NCBI RefSeq assembly: GCF_023168165.1
Contig: NZ_BQYJ01000001.1
Location: forward strand, 372,001-436,000
Direction of reading: 5' to 3'
Source: Niallia sp. NCCP-28
GTDB lineage: Bacteria > Bacillota > Bacilli > Bacillales > Cytobacillaceae
Length of the DNA: 64,000 nucleotides
The notes under the pieces were generated by a model that was given only the letters and a program-made list of their open reading frames with translations, was not told where the DNA came from and made no database searches. Made by a program: the position numbers and the translations under genes. Positions 18,458-27,593 of this stretch are shown here, piece by piece. Positions within the stretch are counted from its first letter, which is position 1, and each line of letters starts with the position of its first letter.

Positions 18458-19264
18458 CTACTCCATGATATTTTCTAAACCGTAAACTAATACATTCACC
18501 TTTAGGACTTCTTCTACTGCAAGCCTTACGCCAGACATAAAAGACACTCGATTATAAGAATCGTGTCTAATCGTTAAAGATTCTCCTTCTGCTCCAAATA
18601 GCACTTGCTGATGGGCAATCAAACCTGGCAAACGAGTAGAATGTATGCGCATTCCATCAAAATCTGCTCCTCTTGCACCTGAAATCGTTTCTTTTTCATC
18701 TGGGTGTCCTTGTTTTTTTGCTTGTCTTACTTCTGCCATTAATTCGGCTGTTTTGATGGCTGTTCCACTTGGCGCATCCAATTTTTGATCATGATGCATT
18801 TCCATTATTTCAACATCCTGATAGTATTTTGCAGCAATTTGGGAGAACTTCATCATCAATACAGCACCTAAAGCAAAATTAGGAGCAATAATGCATCCAC
18901 GATCCATTTCTTCACATAATCTTTCTAGTTCTTGCAAATTCTCTTTTGTAAATCCAGTTGTTCCTACAACAGGTCTCACGCCATAGCTAAGGGCTGTTTT
19001 AGCATGATAATAGCCAAATTCAGGCGTTGTCAAATCAATAAGAACATCTGGTTTTTCTGTTTGAAAGCATTTTTCAATATCTGTATAGATTGGCACATCA
19101 TACCCTGCAAAGCCGTCTAAATCACTTAATTTTTTTCCCTCATGCTTATGATCTAAAACCCCGACTAAGTCAAAATGCTCCGTTCGGCCTGTTAAATAAA
19201 CTGCCTCTTTTCCCATTCTTCCTCTAGCCCCTGCAATAACAATCTTTACTTTATTCAATTTCAT
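18458..19264 (-). CDS. dapB: 4-hydroxy-tetrahydrodipicolinate reductase
   Basis: NAD(P)H-dependent step of the diaminopimelate/lysine pathway, which also feeds dipicolinate in spores. The 268-residue protein has the nucleotide-binding GARGRMGKEAV (about 12-22), VGTTGF, PNFALGAVLM and the substrate motif EMHHDQKLDAPSGTA. Start is ATG 19264 with a GGAGCGC ribosome binding site. It is the second gene of the ypjD-dapB-mgsA-bshB1-bshA-cca-birA run. No lysine riboswitch is seen upstream. Confidence 0.96.
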   Translation of the reverse strand: MKLNKVKIVIAGARGRMGKEAVYLTGRTEHFDLVGVLDHKHEGKKLSDLDGFAGYDVPIYTDIEKCFQTEKPDVLIDLTTPEFGYYHAKTALSYGVRPVVGTTGFTKENLQELERLCEEMDRGCIIAPNFALGAVLMMKFSQIAAKYYQDVEIMEMHHDQKLDAPSGTAIKTAELMAEVRQAKKQGHPDEKETISGARGADFDGMRIHSTRLPGLIAHQQVLFGAEGESLTIRHDSYNRVSFMSGVRLAVEEVLKVNVLVYGLENIME

Positions 19265-19342
19265 GCGCTCCTTTATGCTATATATATGTATGTTTTTATC
19301 TGAAAAGTTTTAGCTCTGCTTTCCTCTGGTGCTGCTAAATGT

Positions 19343-19672
19343 TTACTCTTCTTTTTTTGTCCAGCGATCTTTGTCTCTTGTATTGAATTTATGCATCACT
19401 CGATCATGCGCTTCTTCTAAATCAATATTTAAAGAATTGGCAAGGCACGTTAAAACAAACAGCATATCACCAAGCTCATCCTTAATCTCTTTTTCTCCCT
19501 CTGATGCTTTTTTTGGCTTTTCTCCATAATGATGATTAATTTCTCTTGCCAGTTCCCCTAATTCTTCTGTTAAACGTGCCAGCATAGCCAAAGGACTAAA
19601 ATAGCCTTCTTTAAATTGGCCAATATATTGATCTACTTCTGTTTGAATTTCTTTCAGCGTTTTATCCGTCAA
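19343..19672 (-). CDS. ypjD: MazG-like nucleotide pyrophosphohydrolase YpjD
   Basis: A small all-alpha NTP pyrophosphohydrolase, probably a house-cleaning enzyme. The metal-binding EExxE and ExxD pattern is seen as TEELGELARE and KDELGDMLFVL. I chose the TTG at 19672, five bases after GGGGTGG, because family members begin at the following TDKTLKEIQ segment; this gives 109 residues. An ATG 24 bases upstream is possible. First gene of the operon that continues with dapB. Confidence 0.9.
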   Translation of the reverse strand: MTDKTLKEIQTEVDQYIGQFKEGYFSPLAMLARLTEELGELAREINHHYGEKPKKASEGEKEIKDELGDMLFVLTCLANSLNIDLEEAHDRVMHKFNTRDKDRWTKKEE

Positions 19673-19792
19673 TCCTTCCACCCCAAACCAAATCATATTC
19701 TTCTACATGTTAGCTAATCTAAAAGGTTTTTACAAACATTTTAGCCAGTTTTATTCTGATATTTTCATAATTTTTTTCGAGTTCATATTCTA

Positions 19793-19966
19793 ATAAAGTG
19801 AAACTTCAATCAGTAAGGGTTTTCCACGTCCCCCACTGATTGTTAGTGGAACCAGTCAAGCTTTTATCGACAAGTTTCTATCCACCTAGATTTCTCGTTT
19901 TTCTTACCACCCCTTAGGTAGGGAGCAAAAGCCCGTTAATGCATGATAAAATACTGGTTTTTTATT
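19793..19966 (+). repeat. Dispersed repeat family 1, copy 2 (ypjD-ypjC gap)
   Basis: A nearly full copy: GTGAAACTTCAATCAGT, GGGTTTTCCACGTCCC loop, CACTGATTGTTAG, CAAGTTTCT, CACCTAGATTTCTCG, CCCTTAGGTAGGG and GCCCGTTAATGCATGATAAA. It closely matches the copy at 42.8 kb. It occupies the divergent spacer between ypjD and ypjC. Confidence 0.85.
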
Positions 19967-20008
19967 ACTTGTCATTTCTTCCATATTCCCAGGATATTTA
20001 CCTTGACA

Positions 20009-20037
20009 TTGCTATCGACTTGTTATTTGGATATAAT
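20009..20037 (+). promoter_or_regulatory. SigA-type promoter of ypjC
   Basis: TTGCTA (20009-20014), 17-bp spacer, TATAAT (20032-20037). It lies 126 bp before the ypjC start. A better -35 match TTGACA at 20003 is too far from the -10. Confidence 0.6.
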
Positions 20038-20163
20038 GAATGAACATTCACTGCATAAAGTGAACCTTCTATTCAGAAGAGATCATCTTCCCTATTTCTT
20101 AGGAAATAAATAGTTTGCAATAACTTTTAATTGGCCAATACATAGAAAGAAGGCGATTGTTAC

Positions 20164-21042
20164 ATGTTTAAAGGAATAAAACTTAAAAATATTTTATTTA
20201 TCCTTCTTGGTTCCGCAATTTTCTCTTTTGGAATTATCCATTTTAATATGCAGAATAATTTATCAGAAGGTGGTTTTACCGGATTAACCTTATTGCTGTA
20301 TTTTAAATTTAATTGGGATCCATCCTATACCAATCTGCTTTTAAATATACCGTTATTTTTTATCGGCTGGAAACTGCTTGGAAAAAATGTTTTCATTTAT
20401 ACCATTATTGGAACAGTCAGCGTCTCCTTCTTTTTCTGGCTATTCCAGCTTCCCCAAATCCAGCTGCACATTCCATTAAAAGAAGATTTAACTCTTGCTG
20501 CTTTGTTTGCTGGAACTTTTATTGGAATTGGCCTTGGCATTATTTTCCGCTTTGGAGGCACAACTGGCGGAGTCGATATTATTGCAAGGCTTGTTTTTAA
20601 ATTCTATGGCTGGAGTATGGGAAAAACGATGTTTTTATTTGATGCATGTGTTATTACCCTATCCTTGATTTTTTACCTTTCCTATCGGGAAGCAATGTAT
20701 ACCCTTGTTGCTGTGTTTGTTGGAACAAGAGTTATTGATTTTATGCAAGAAGGAGCATATGCTGCCAGAGGCGCTATGATTATTTCTGATTTTAATGAAC
20801 AAATTGCAGATAAAATTATGAGCGAAATGGATCGAGGGGTCACTGTTCTAAAAGGCCATGGCTCTTTTACTAAAAAGGAAAGAGAAGTATTGTATTGTGT
20901 AGTGGCTAAAACCGAAATTGTCCGATTAAAAAGCGTAATAACTTCGGTTGATCCCCATGCTTTCGTTTCTGTTAGTGTGGTTCATGATGTGATTGGCGAA
21001 GGCTTTACATTAGATGAGTACAAGCGGCCAATTGAGCATTGA
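20164..21042 (+). CDS. ypjC: YitT family membrane protein YpjC
   Basis: A 292-residue polytopic membrane protein with five or six predicted hydrophobic segments in the first 190 residues (DUF161/YitT region), including GGFTGLTLLL and the conserved GGTTGGVDIIARL. A soluble DUF2179 domain follows (about 205-290, DRGVTVLKGHGSFT). Function is unknown. It is on the plus strand with its own promoter, opposite to the surrounding operons. Start is ATG 20164 preceded by AGAAGGCG. Confidence 0.9.
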   Translation: MFKGIKLKNILFILLGSAIFSFGIIHFNMQNNLSEGGFTGLTLLLYFKFNWDPSYTNLLLNIPLFFIGWKLLGKNVFIYTIIGTVSVSFFFWLFQLPQIQLHIPLKEDLTLAALFAGTFIGIGLGIIFRFGGTTGGVDIIARLVFKFYGWSMGKTMFLFDACVITLSLIFYLSYREAMYTLVAVFVGTRVIDFMQEGAYAARGAMIISDFNEQIADKIMSEMDRGVTVLKGHGSFTKKEREVLYCVVAKTEIVRLKSVITSVDPHAFVSVSVVHDVIGEGFTLDEYKRPIEH

Positions 21043-21052
21043 TTCTTCCATT

Positions 21053-21098
21053 AAAAAGCAAGAGAATAAACCTTTCCTGTTTATTCTCTTGCTTTTTT
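21053..21098. terminator. Bidirectional terminator between ypjC and the transporter gene
   Basis: A stem of about 18 bp (21053-21071 with 21079-21097) with a 7-base loop and A/T runs on both sides. It can end ypjC on the plus strand and the MFS gene on the minus strand. Confidence 0.92.
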
Positions 21099-22333
21099 TA
21101 CTGTATATGCATATTTTTCACTTCTTTATCTGTTGGCAGCAAATAAGTTAATATTCCTAAAACAGGAAGAACACTACATAATAACATCACAGTCTGAAGA
21201 CTATATAAATCGCCAATCACCCCAAAAATAACAGCACCTAATGCTCCCATTCCAAATGCTAAACCAACAATTAGCCCTGACACTAGTCCAATCATCCCTG
21301 GAAGCAGCTCTTGTGCATATACGACCGTAACACTAAAGCTGGATTGCAGAATAAAGCCTATAACAGCGAGCAATGGCGCAATCAATGCAGGAGGGATATG
21401 GGGCAACAGCAAAGTAAAAGGCACAGATCCAAGCATAGAAAAAACAAGAATCATCCTTTTTCCAAAACGATCTGCAAGAGGCCCCCCAAAAAATGTTCCA
21501 AAAACGCCAGCAAGCATAAAGATAAATACATAAAGCTGGGCCGATTTAATGGACAGTTGGAATTTCTCCATCATGTAAAAGTGAAAAAAATTCGTGATTC
21601 CCGCTCCATACCAAGAACGGGCAAAAACCAAAAAGATTAGTAAGCATATGGAAAAAACAATTCTTTTCGAAATGCGAAGCTCCCGTTTTATTTGTTGTTT
21701 TTGTTTAGAAATCGTGTGTTTCAGCTCTTCTTTATACCAGAAAGATACGGTGAAAAGCACCATTACACCTAAAGCAGCAAGAACAGTAAACCAAATCGTG
21801 CCAAATTGGCCTGTATAAAGAAAAATAAAAGCAGTAAACAGCGGCGCCATTGATTGGCCTGCATTGCCGCCAACTTGATAAATAGATTGTGCCAATCCCC
21901 GCTTCTGTCCTGCAGCCATGTAAGCAACACGTGATCCCTCTGGATGAAAAATGGCTGAACCAAATCCAATAAATAGGACAGATAATAGCACAAAATAAAA
22001 ATTAGAAGCAAAAGCAAGCCCCATCATGCCAAGCAAACTGGAAACAAGTGCAATCGGCAATAAAAAAGGCGCCGGTTTTTTATCTGCCATCATACCAAAA
22101 AAAGGCTGCATAAGAGACGATGTAATATTCAGCGTAAAAGCAATCCAGCCGACTTGGGTGTAATTTAATTGCATCGTCTTTTCCAAAACAGGAAATAATG
22201 CCGGAACGACAGATTGCATACAGTCATTAATAAAATGACCTAAACTAATAGCAAATAAAATCCGATAAACGGTTAATGATTGTTTTTGCGTCAAATGCTC
22301 TGCTGTTTGCAAAAAACCCCTTCTTTCCCCCAT
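21098..22333 (-). CDS. MFS transporter, fosmidomycin-resistance (Fsr) type
   Basis: A 12-helix major facilitator protein of about 411 residues. The SLGHFINDCMQSVVPALFPV start of the transport domain, GSAIFHPEGSR and GNAGQSMAPL are typical of Fsr-like efflux proteins. The substrate cannot be told from sequence. The longest frame begins inside a terminator at 22.43 kb, so I chose ATG 22333; it has no good ribosome binding site, and a TTG seven codons later follows AAGAAGGGG. The gene is an insertion relative to the B. subtilis ypjB-ypjC order. Confidence 0.85.
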   Translation of the reverse strand: MGERRGFLQTAEHLTQKQSLTVYRILFAISLGHFINDCMQSVVPALFPVLEKTMQLNYTQVGWIAFTLNITSSLMQPFFGMMADKKPAPFLLPIALVSSLLGMMGLAFASNFYFVLLSVLFIGFGSAIFHPEGSRVAYMAAGQKRGLAQSIYQVGGNAGQSMAPLFTAFIFLYTGQFGTIWFTVLAALGVMVLFTVSFWYKEELKHTISKQKQQIKRELRISKRIVFSICLLIFLVFARSWYGAGITNFFHFYMMEKFQLSIKSAQLYVFIFMLAGVFGTFFGGPLADRFGKRMILVFSMLGSVPFTLLLPHIPPALIAPLLAVIGFILQSSFSVTVVYAQELLPGMIGLVSGLIVGLAFGMGALGAVIFGVIGDLYSLQTVMLLCSVLPVLGILTYLLPTDKEVKNMHIQ

Positions 22334-22417
22334 AAAAATAATGTATGTAAAAATTTCGATTAGTGAAATATCAATATTTATTATACAGCCAAGTTTCAGA
22401 TAATAGTAGAAAAAAAC

Positions 22418-22450
22418 AAAAAAATCCATCATACTGCAAATGGATTTTTT
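22418..22450. terminator. Terminator between MFS gene and zinc peptidase gene
   Basis: AAAAATCCAT (22420-22429) pairs with ATGGATTTTT (22440-22449), with T-runs in both directions. It ends the zinc peptidase transcript and lies in the leader of the MFS gene. Confidence 0.75.
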
Positions 22451-22488
22451 GTTTAAAGATATGTTGTTATTTATATGTTTCTTTAGAT

Positions 22489-23163
22489 TTAATCGTCTCT
22501 TTGCATGCCTGTATAAATTAAAATAAGACGAATCAATTCCAAAACGGCTACAGCTGCTGCAGCAACATATGTCAATGCTGCTGCATTTAATACTTTTTTT
22601 GTTTCTCTTTCTTCGTCATTGCGGATAATGCCGAGTGAAACAACTTGATCCATCGCTCGATTAGATGCATTGAATTCAACCGGCAATGTGACAAACTGGA
22701 ATAATACAGCAGCTGCCATAAAAAGAATCCCTAAAAGCAATAAATTCGATAGTCCAGCCAACATGCCGATTAGGATAAGTATCCAAGAAAAGTTGCTGCC
22801 AATATTGGCAACTGGAACTAATGCATGGCGAAAACGCAAAAAAGAATAATCTTGCTGATCTTGAATCGCATGGCCAACTTCATGTGCAGCAATAGCAGCT
22901 GCTGCAACAGAATGCCCATGATAGTTGTCGCTAGAAAGGCGCACAACTTTTGTTCGGGGATCGTAATGATCAGACAAAACGCCTCTTGTTTCTTCAACCG
23001 TAACATTGTATAGTCCATTTTCATCTAAAATTTTTCTTGCTACTTCTCGGCCTGAAAGATGAGAAGTGGAAGCTACCTTAGAATATTTTTTATATGCACT
23101 TTTAACCCTCATCTGCGCCCAAAGAGGTACTAAAAGGATGATAATAAAGTATAGTATATACAT
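22489..23163 (-). CDS. YugP-type membrane zinc metallopeptidase
   Basis: A 224-residue membrane protein of the neutral zinc metallopeptidase family (YugP, PF04298). It has an N-terminal hydrophobic segment, the HExxH motif (AAHEVGHAIQ, about residue 95), and two or three further membrane segments, the last at the C-terminus. ATG 23163 with GGGGG nine bases upstream was chosen over an upstream start. The substrate is unknown. In B. subtilis the homologue yugP is elsewhere on the chromosome, so the placement here differs. Confidence 0.9.
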   Translation of the reverse strand: MYILYFIIILLVPLWAQMRVKSAYKKYSKVASTSHLSGREVARKILDENGLYNVTVEETRGVLSDHYDPRTKVVRLSSDNYHGHSVAAAAIAAHEVGHAIQDQQDYSFLRFRHALVPVANIGSNFSWILILIGMLAGLSNLLLLGILFMAAAVLFQFVTLPVEFNASNRAMDQVVSLGIIRNDEERETKKVLNAAALTYVAAAAVAVLELIRLILIYTGMQRDD

Positions 23164-23373
23164 GCTTTTCCCCCTAATTATTCTAGTAGTATTATTTTTA
23201 TTGTAAGCAAGAGGTAAGCATAATGTCAAATTTAAATATTTAAATTTGTTTTCTAAGACGAAGGCGATATAATATTTTGCACCGATCCTTATACAGATAA
23301 TTTCGCCTAATAAAATTAAAGCTTCAATTAGGCTTTTGCAGGCTCTTCCATACCATTCGTTAAATACCGATGC

Positions 23374-24192
23374 TTATAGTTTATGGCTGGATTTTCTTTT
23401 TCTCTTTTGTTCTCCTTTTTCTCCTATATATTTTCTCACCGCAACATAAGATAATGTCAAAATAATAATGCTGCCTGTGGAAATAATTACCCACCAAAGA
23501 GAAGGATCTGCTTCATCTTCGTACACTTGATTAAATACATCTTCCAGTTCGGACTGAAGAGTTGCAATCTCTTCTTGCTGCCCTCCATTAGAAAACACTT
23601 GCAGACGGTATGTCCCAATAAATTCTACTAATGCATTTAATTTTTGAAACTGTTCTGTTCCTACATCTAATTTTAAACTAGGATAAATAATTTGATATAA
23701 AGACAGAAATGAATCCATTTTTTCTTCATAAACTCGCTTATTTCCTGCAGCCAATGCTTGTTCCATTTCTCCATATGTAGCCATGACCGGCTCTTCCATT
23801 TGTGTCCATAAAGGCTGTTTCCCTGAAGAAATTGCATCAACTGCAAGACGGAATTTTGTAACCGTATTAACACGTTCATTGCTGTTAAGGGACGCGTTAG
23901 AAATGGCTTCAACAGCTTCATCATGCGCTCCAGTCACAATTCTTAATTCATCCATAGTAAAAGTTTTTTGTTTAATAGAAACCACACTAAATTGATTGGA
24001 GAAATAATCAAGAATTTTTTTAGCATCCTCATATCTTTCTGACTTTACAAGCTGCAGTGCTTCATCACTCAGCGTATCAAGTTCATCTATAGGAGCATTT
24101 CGTTTTACATCTGCATTTGCTGCTGAAATAGTAAGAGAAATTGGTGCAAGCAAGCATAATAGTAACGTTAATACAACCAATTTAGCCTTCAT
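23374..24192 (-). CDS. ypjB: Sporulation protein YpjB
   Basis: A 272-residue exported protein: signal peptide at residues 1-24, a long helical extracytoplasmic region, one C-terminal membrane segment (about 235-257), then a short basic cytoplasmic tail. It matches the sporulation protein YpjB family in architecture and in position next to ypjA. The role is undefined; in B. subtilis it is linked to sporulation. A 200-bp gap separates it from the zinc peptidase gene. It holds a weak family 1-like fragment (about 23,318-23,345) and nothing else I recognise. Confidence 0.88.
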   Translation of the reverse strand: MKAKLVVLTLLLCLLAPISLTISAANADVKRNAPIDELDTLSDEALQLVKSERYEDAKKILDYFSNQFSVVSIKQKTFTMDELRIVTGAHDEAVEAISNASLNSNERVNTVTKFRLAVDAISSGKQPLWTQMEEPVMATYGEMEQALAAGNKRVYEEKMDSFLSLYQIIYPSLKLDVGTEQFQKLNALVEFIGTYRLQVFSNGGQQEEIATLQSELEDVFNQVYEDEADPSLWWVIISTGSIIILTLSYVAVRKYIGEKGEQKRKRKSSHKL

Positions 24193-24265
24193 TTTTTGTC
24201 CCTCCCCACTCTACTATTAAAAATGTATGTGGGATTGGACAAGGTTAGAATAAAAAATTATCTGC

Positions 24266-24862
24266 TTAAGACAAGTTCCATTTCAGGAATGGCTGTTTTT
24301 GCGTTAAATAATAGACAACGGCAACACTTATTACACTTAGCCAAAAAGTAAAATAGCCAATCTCCGGTATATATTGATCTAGCACTTGATATCTTGGCAT
24401 CATCAAAAAAACATAATCAATGACATCATTATGAAATGTCCATATACCCGCAAGCAAAAGATGCCTCACTTTTATGCGGTAAAAAGGGGTATATAATAAG
24501 CCTTGAATTGCCATGGCACCGTGTGAAACAATAAGCATTACAGCAGCCATTTCCATAATTCCCGTTTTAGCATAAACGAGAATATTCATCACCACAGCCC
24601 AAATTCCATATTTAAACAGTGTAATAACCGCTAACGCCTCAAATAATGGCCAATTTCTTTTCAGCAAAAATGCAAATAGGACCATAACAAAAAACAGACT
24701 TGCCGTTGGACTATCTGGCACAAAAGCTAAAAAAACAGCAGGAGTTTCAGCCAACTGAAACCTATACCAATAGTAGCCATAAATGGTTCCTACTACATTT
24801 ACAACGAGCAATAATAATAAAAAGGAGCGGTTTGCCAATAGATAATAAAGCCATTTCATCCC
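24266..24862 (-). CDS. ypjA: YpjA, DUF1405 membrane protein
   Basis: A polytopic membrane protein with about six hydrophobic helices and no charged catalytic motif. GYYWYRFQLAETP, FVPDSPTASLFF and TFHNDVIDYVF are features of DUF1405. The start is uncertain: ATG 24862 has AAAGGAAG nine bases upstream, while ATG 24886 has GGAG only four bases upstream. Function unknown. It is followed by ypjB. In B. subtilis qcrABC precedes it; here reoY and a terminator do. Confidence 0.85.
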   Translation of the reverse strand, partial: GMKWLYYLLANRSFLLLLLVVNVVGTIYGYYWYRFQLAETPAVFLAFVPDSPTASLFFVMVLFAFLLKRNWPLFEALAVITLFKYGIWAVVMNILVYAKTGIMEMAAVMLIVSHGAMAIQGLLYTPFYRIKVRHLLLAGIWTFHNDVIDYVFLMMPRYQVLDQYIPEIGYFTFWLSVISVAVVYYLTQKQPFLKWNLS

Positions 24863-24983
24863 TATGTACTTCCTTTCCAAATCCATATTGCTCCATTTTA
24901 TCATAAGAACTTCTAGCAGTACATAAGCGCTTAAAACAAGCACATTCTCTCATTTGTTTTTCTTTTTATTCATTTTCTCCATA

Positions 24984-25050
24984 ACAAAAAAAGCAGCAAA
25001 AAGGACTTGGCAAACCAACCCTCTTGTTGGCCGCACCTTTTTGCCGCTGC
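24984..25050 (-). terminator. Terminator of the ypiA-reoY operon
   Basis: A GCAGCAAAAAGG arm (24993-25004) pairs with CCTTTTTGCCGCTGC (25036-25050), with an inner loop. On the minus strand a T-run follows. It begins four bases after the reoY stop. Confidence 0.85.
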
Positions 25051-25053
25051 TAT

Positions 25054-25602
25054 TTATTCTGCATTTTGCAAATACTTCAACCTATTGGTCAACTCCTGAA
25101 AAGATTGCTGATCGCCCTTATCAAGAGCCTCATCAATTAATTCAAGCAATTTTTCCTTTTGGAATTTTTCAATGCTTGCTACAAGAAATTGCTCTGCAAT
25201 CATTTTATCTTTTTCGCTTATTTCTAATTTTTTCGGCATAAATGGATTTTCCACCAGCACGGCTGCATATTGATGAGCCTGATTAGAAGCATAAAAATTT
25301 AATTGAATATAAATATCTTCATCCCTGTTTAAGCGAATATCATGAAAAGATTTTTCTGCATCGGTTGTCATTACATTTTCTTTATAAAAACGAAATGGAA
25401 CTTCATCAACACAATGTGTCGACATGATTAACCCTCTTGGACATCTTTCTGCATTATCTACAAAATGAACCTTTTCCATTAATTGATCGTGGCTCATTAA
25501 GTAATTTAAAATCCAAACACATTCCCTTCTCTTCAATTGATAATGATTCAAAAACCAACGAATGAAGTCTTTTTTCTCATTGACAGATACAGGGGTTTTC
25601 AT
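25054..25602 (-). CDS. reoY: ReoY/YpiB, regulator of MurA proteolysis
   Basis: A UPF0302 family protein of 182 residues. In Listeria ReoY works with ReoM and ClpCP to degrade MurA and so tunes peptidoglycan synthesis; in B. subtilis the homologue is YpiB. Conserved parts are [24 protein letters not shown] and [19 protein letters not shown]. The start ATG 25602 has AGGAGGG ten bases upstream; the longer frame adds 33 unlike residues. It follows ypiA by 113 bp and ends the unit. The function is inferred from homology. Confidence 0.9.
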   Translation of the reverse strand: MKTPVSVNEKKDFIRWFLNHYQLKRRECVWILNYLMSHDQLMEKVHFVDNAERCPRGLIMSTHCVDEVPFRFYKENVMTTDAEKSFHDIRLNRDEDIYIQLNFYASNQAHQYAAVLVENPFMPKKLEISEKDKMIAEQFLVASIEKFQKEKLLELIDEALDKGDQQSFQELTNRLKYLQNAE

Positions 25603-25715
25603 CTGTTTAGTTCCCTCCTCTGCATTGCAACTAAATTTTTTTGTCTTTAAGTTTATACCCTGCCATTCATCACTCTTTTCCCCCATGCTCATGCACTCCA
25701 AAATTAAAGCTTTTG

Positions 25716-26981
25716 TTAAAATGGCTCCTCTGTTAATTGATCGATCATTTCCATATACTCGACATTGCTCGGATCAGTTAACAACAGCTTATTAAAAATT
25801 TCGGCAGCTTCCTTTCTTTTTCCTTCTTCTAAAAGAAAATATCCAAAGTCGTATAAAAAATCTGGAAGATCTTTATAAAAAGTATATGCTGTATTATATT
25901 TGTTTAATGCCTCTGAATATTTCTCCAACCCTTGGAGCGCTTTGGCAGCGTCCCAATAAAGCTGAGGTTCTTCAATTTGTTGAACATCCATCATATCAAT
26001 CAGCTCCATGCAGTCGCTAAATCGGTCCCGGGATAAAAACAGCTTATTTAATAGAATTACAGCTTCTGTAAATTCAGGATCAATCGCCAACCCTTCACGA
26101 AAATACTTTTCTGCATTTTCTTCATCGCCCAACTTAAGTGCCAGCTTCCCGCCATATACATATAAATCTTTATTAAACTCATCCTGCTTTATGCCTTCTA
26201 CCACTGTTTCATACGCTTCTTTTAACATCTCTTCTTGTTCATATGCTTTTGCCAGATATAAGTATAAAGAATGGAAAGAAGGATCTAATGCTTTTACTTC
26301 TTCCAAGTGTTTAATGGCACTTGAAGTCATTCCAGCTTGCAGGGAAGTTAATCCTAAATTAAACAATGTGTTAATTTCCACTTTTTCAGCCAACGCTTTT
26401 TTATAATAATCGACGGCTTCTTCAAAACCACCACCTGCACTTAAACAATCAGCAATTCTCCCATTAACATTCACGCCACCCACTAAAGTTTGATAAGGGA
26501 GAACCAGTTTATAGGCATTAATCGCATCATACAGTCTTCCTTGTTCTGCATACAATTCTCCAAGAGCAAAATCGATAATCGCTTCATTGGGCAGAATCGT
26601 CTTTGCTTGAAGCAACTTTTGTTCACTTACTTCAAACAATCCATCCATTTGATATAAGTCGGCTAATAATAGCAATGCTTGAGGATAGCTTGGATCTTGT
26701 TCGTTTATTCTCTCAAGCACAACAATCGCCTCTTCTTCATTGCCAAGTTCCATTTCTGCTTCAGCTACTAGCACCAATAATTCTCCCTCTTCTGGATATG
26801 CTTCTAACAACCGCTGAAACAAAATTTTTGCTTCTTCCAAAAAACCTAATTGGAAAAGCTCTTCTCCTAATACAAATCTTTCCTCATTGCTGCCGCTTTT
26901 CACTATATCATTATAATATTGCAACGCCTTATCTTGTTGTCCATCTTCTAATAATGCAATAATTTCTTGTACTCTTTCCAT
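25716..26981 (-). CDS. ypiA: Tetratricopeptide repeat protein YpiA
   Basis: A 421-residue cytoplasmic protein built of about ten TPR helix pairs across its full length, for example [32 protein letters not shown] and [22 protein letters not shown]. No signal peptide or enzyme motif. It is acidic. TPR arrays act as protein docking scaffolds; its neighbour reoY suggests a shared role in protein turnover control, which is inference. ATG 26981 is preceded by GAGAGGAATATAC. Confidence 0.92.
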   Translation of the reverse strand: MERVQEIIALLEDGQQDKALQYYNDIVKSGSNEERFVLGEELFQLGFLEEAKILFQRLLEAYPEEGELLVLVAEAEMELGNEEEAIVVLERINEQDPSYPQALLLLADLYQMDGLFEVSEQKLLQAKTILPNEAIIDFALGELYAEQGRLYDAINAYKLVLPYQTLVGGVNVNGRIADCLSAGGGFEEAVDYYKKALAEKVEINTLFNLGLTSLQAGMTSSAIKHLEEVKALDPSFHSLYLYLAKAYEQEEMLKEAYETVVEGIKQDEFNKDLYVYGGKLALKLGDEENAEKYFREGLAIDPEFTEAVILLNKLFLSRDRFSDCMELIDMMDVQQIEEPQLYWDAAKALQGLEKYSEALNKYNTAYTFYKDLPDFLYDFGYFLLEEGKRKEAAEIFNKLLLTDPSNVEYMEMIDQLTEEPF

Positions 26982-27540
26982 GTATATTCCTCTCTAGTCT
27001 CTATCTATTTCGAAAAATAAAAGACTTTTGCTTCAATATATTCACTATTGTAAATGATAAAAAATACCTTTACTTGCTTCGAATATAGCTTTCTTAACAA
27101 AAAAGCAAATTATACTCTATCACTATGATAAAGAAACAAATCATTTTCTTCAATATTTATGATTGAAGAACTTATTTAACATAGAGAACATTCGCCTCTT
27201 CTGTCTGTTCTCTCTTACTGCTTTGCCTGTTTTCTCTCTTATCATACATTCCTCATTGGCAAGTCTGCATTTTTTATTTTAAAAAAACACAGAAATAAGA
27301 ATACAAATTTTTGTTCCCCATTCCTCGCAGGCAGATTTTTCGTTCACTTTTTATAGATGAATGGATGTTTTCACTCTATTTTCAGCCATCCCCTAGCATC
27401 ACCACCCATTTTCTTTAAGACAAGCTATGATTTTATTTCAGAAATTATTCCTTTTTTTGTTAATGAATATAATGGCGAGTAAATATTGGATTGATTCCAG
27501 CTTCCCTATTATTCATTATATCGTTTCATTTTGAACAAAA
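26982..27540. other. Gene-free AT-rich spacer between aroA and ypiA
   Basis: About 560 bp with stops in all frames and no ribosome binding site in front of an open frame. It must hold the ypiA promoter; a TATATT with TTGCTT 15 bp upstream near 27,085-27,110 (minus) is only weak. No repeat of either family is recognisable. Confidence 0.5.
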
Positions 27541-27577
27541 TAAAACTCAGCCCTCCATTAGGACCGAGTTTTATTTT
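27541..27577 (-). terminator. Terminator of the aromatic amino acid operon
   Basis: AAAACTC arm (27542-27548) pairs with GAGTTTT (27566-27572) around a partly paired loop, with T-runs outward. It is 17 bp beyond the aroA stop. Confidence 0.75.
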
Positions 27578-27593
27578 CATATTAATTTACGCA

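Noticed and set aside
20003-20037. TTGACA with TATAAT as ypjC promoter
   Set aside because: The spacer would be 23 bp. TTGCTA at 20009 with 17 bp is better.
22334-22432. N-terminal 33-residue extension of the MFS transporter
   Set aside because: Its start codon lies inside the terminator hairpin at 22.42-22.45 kb.
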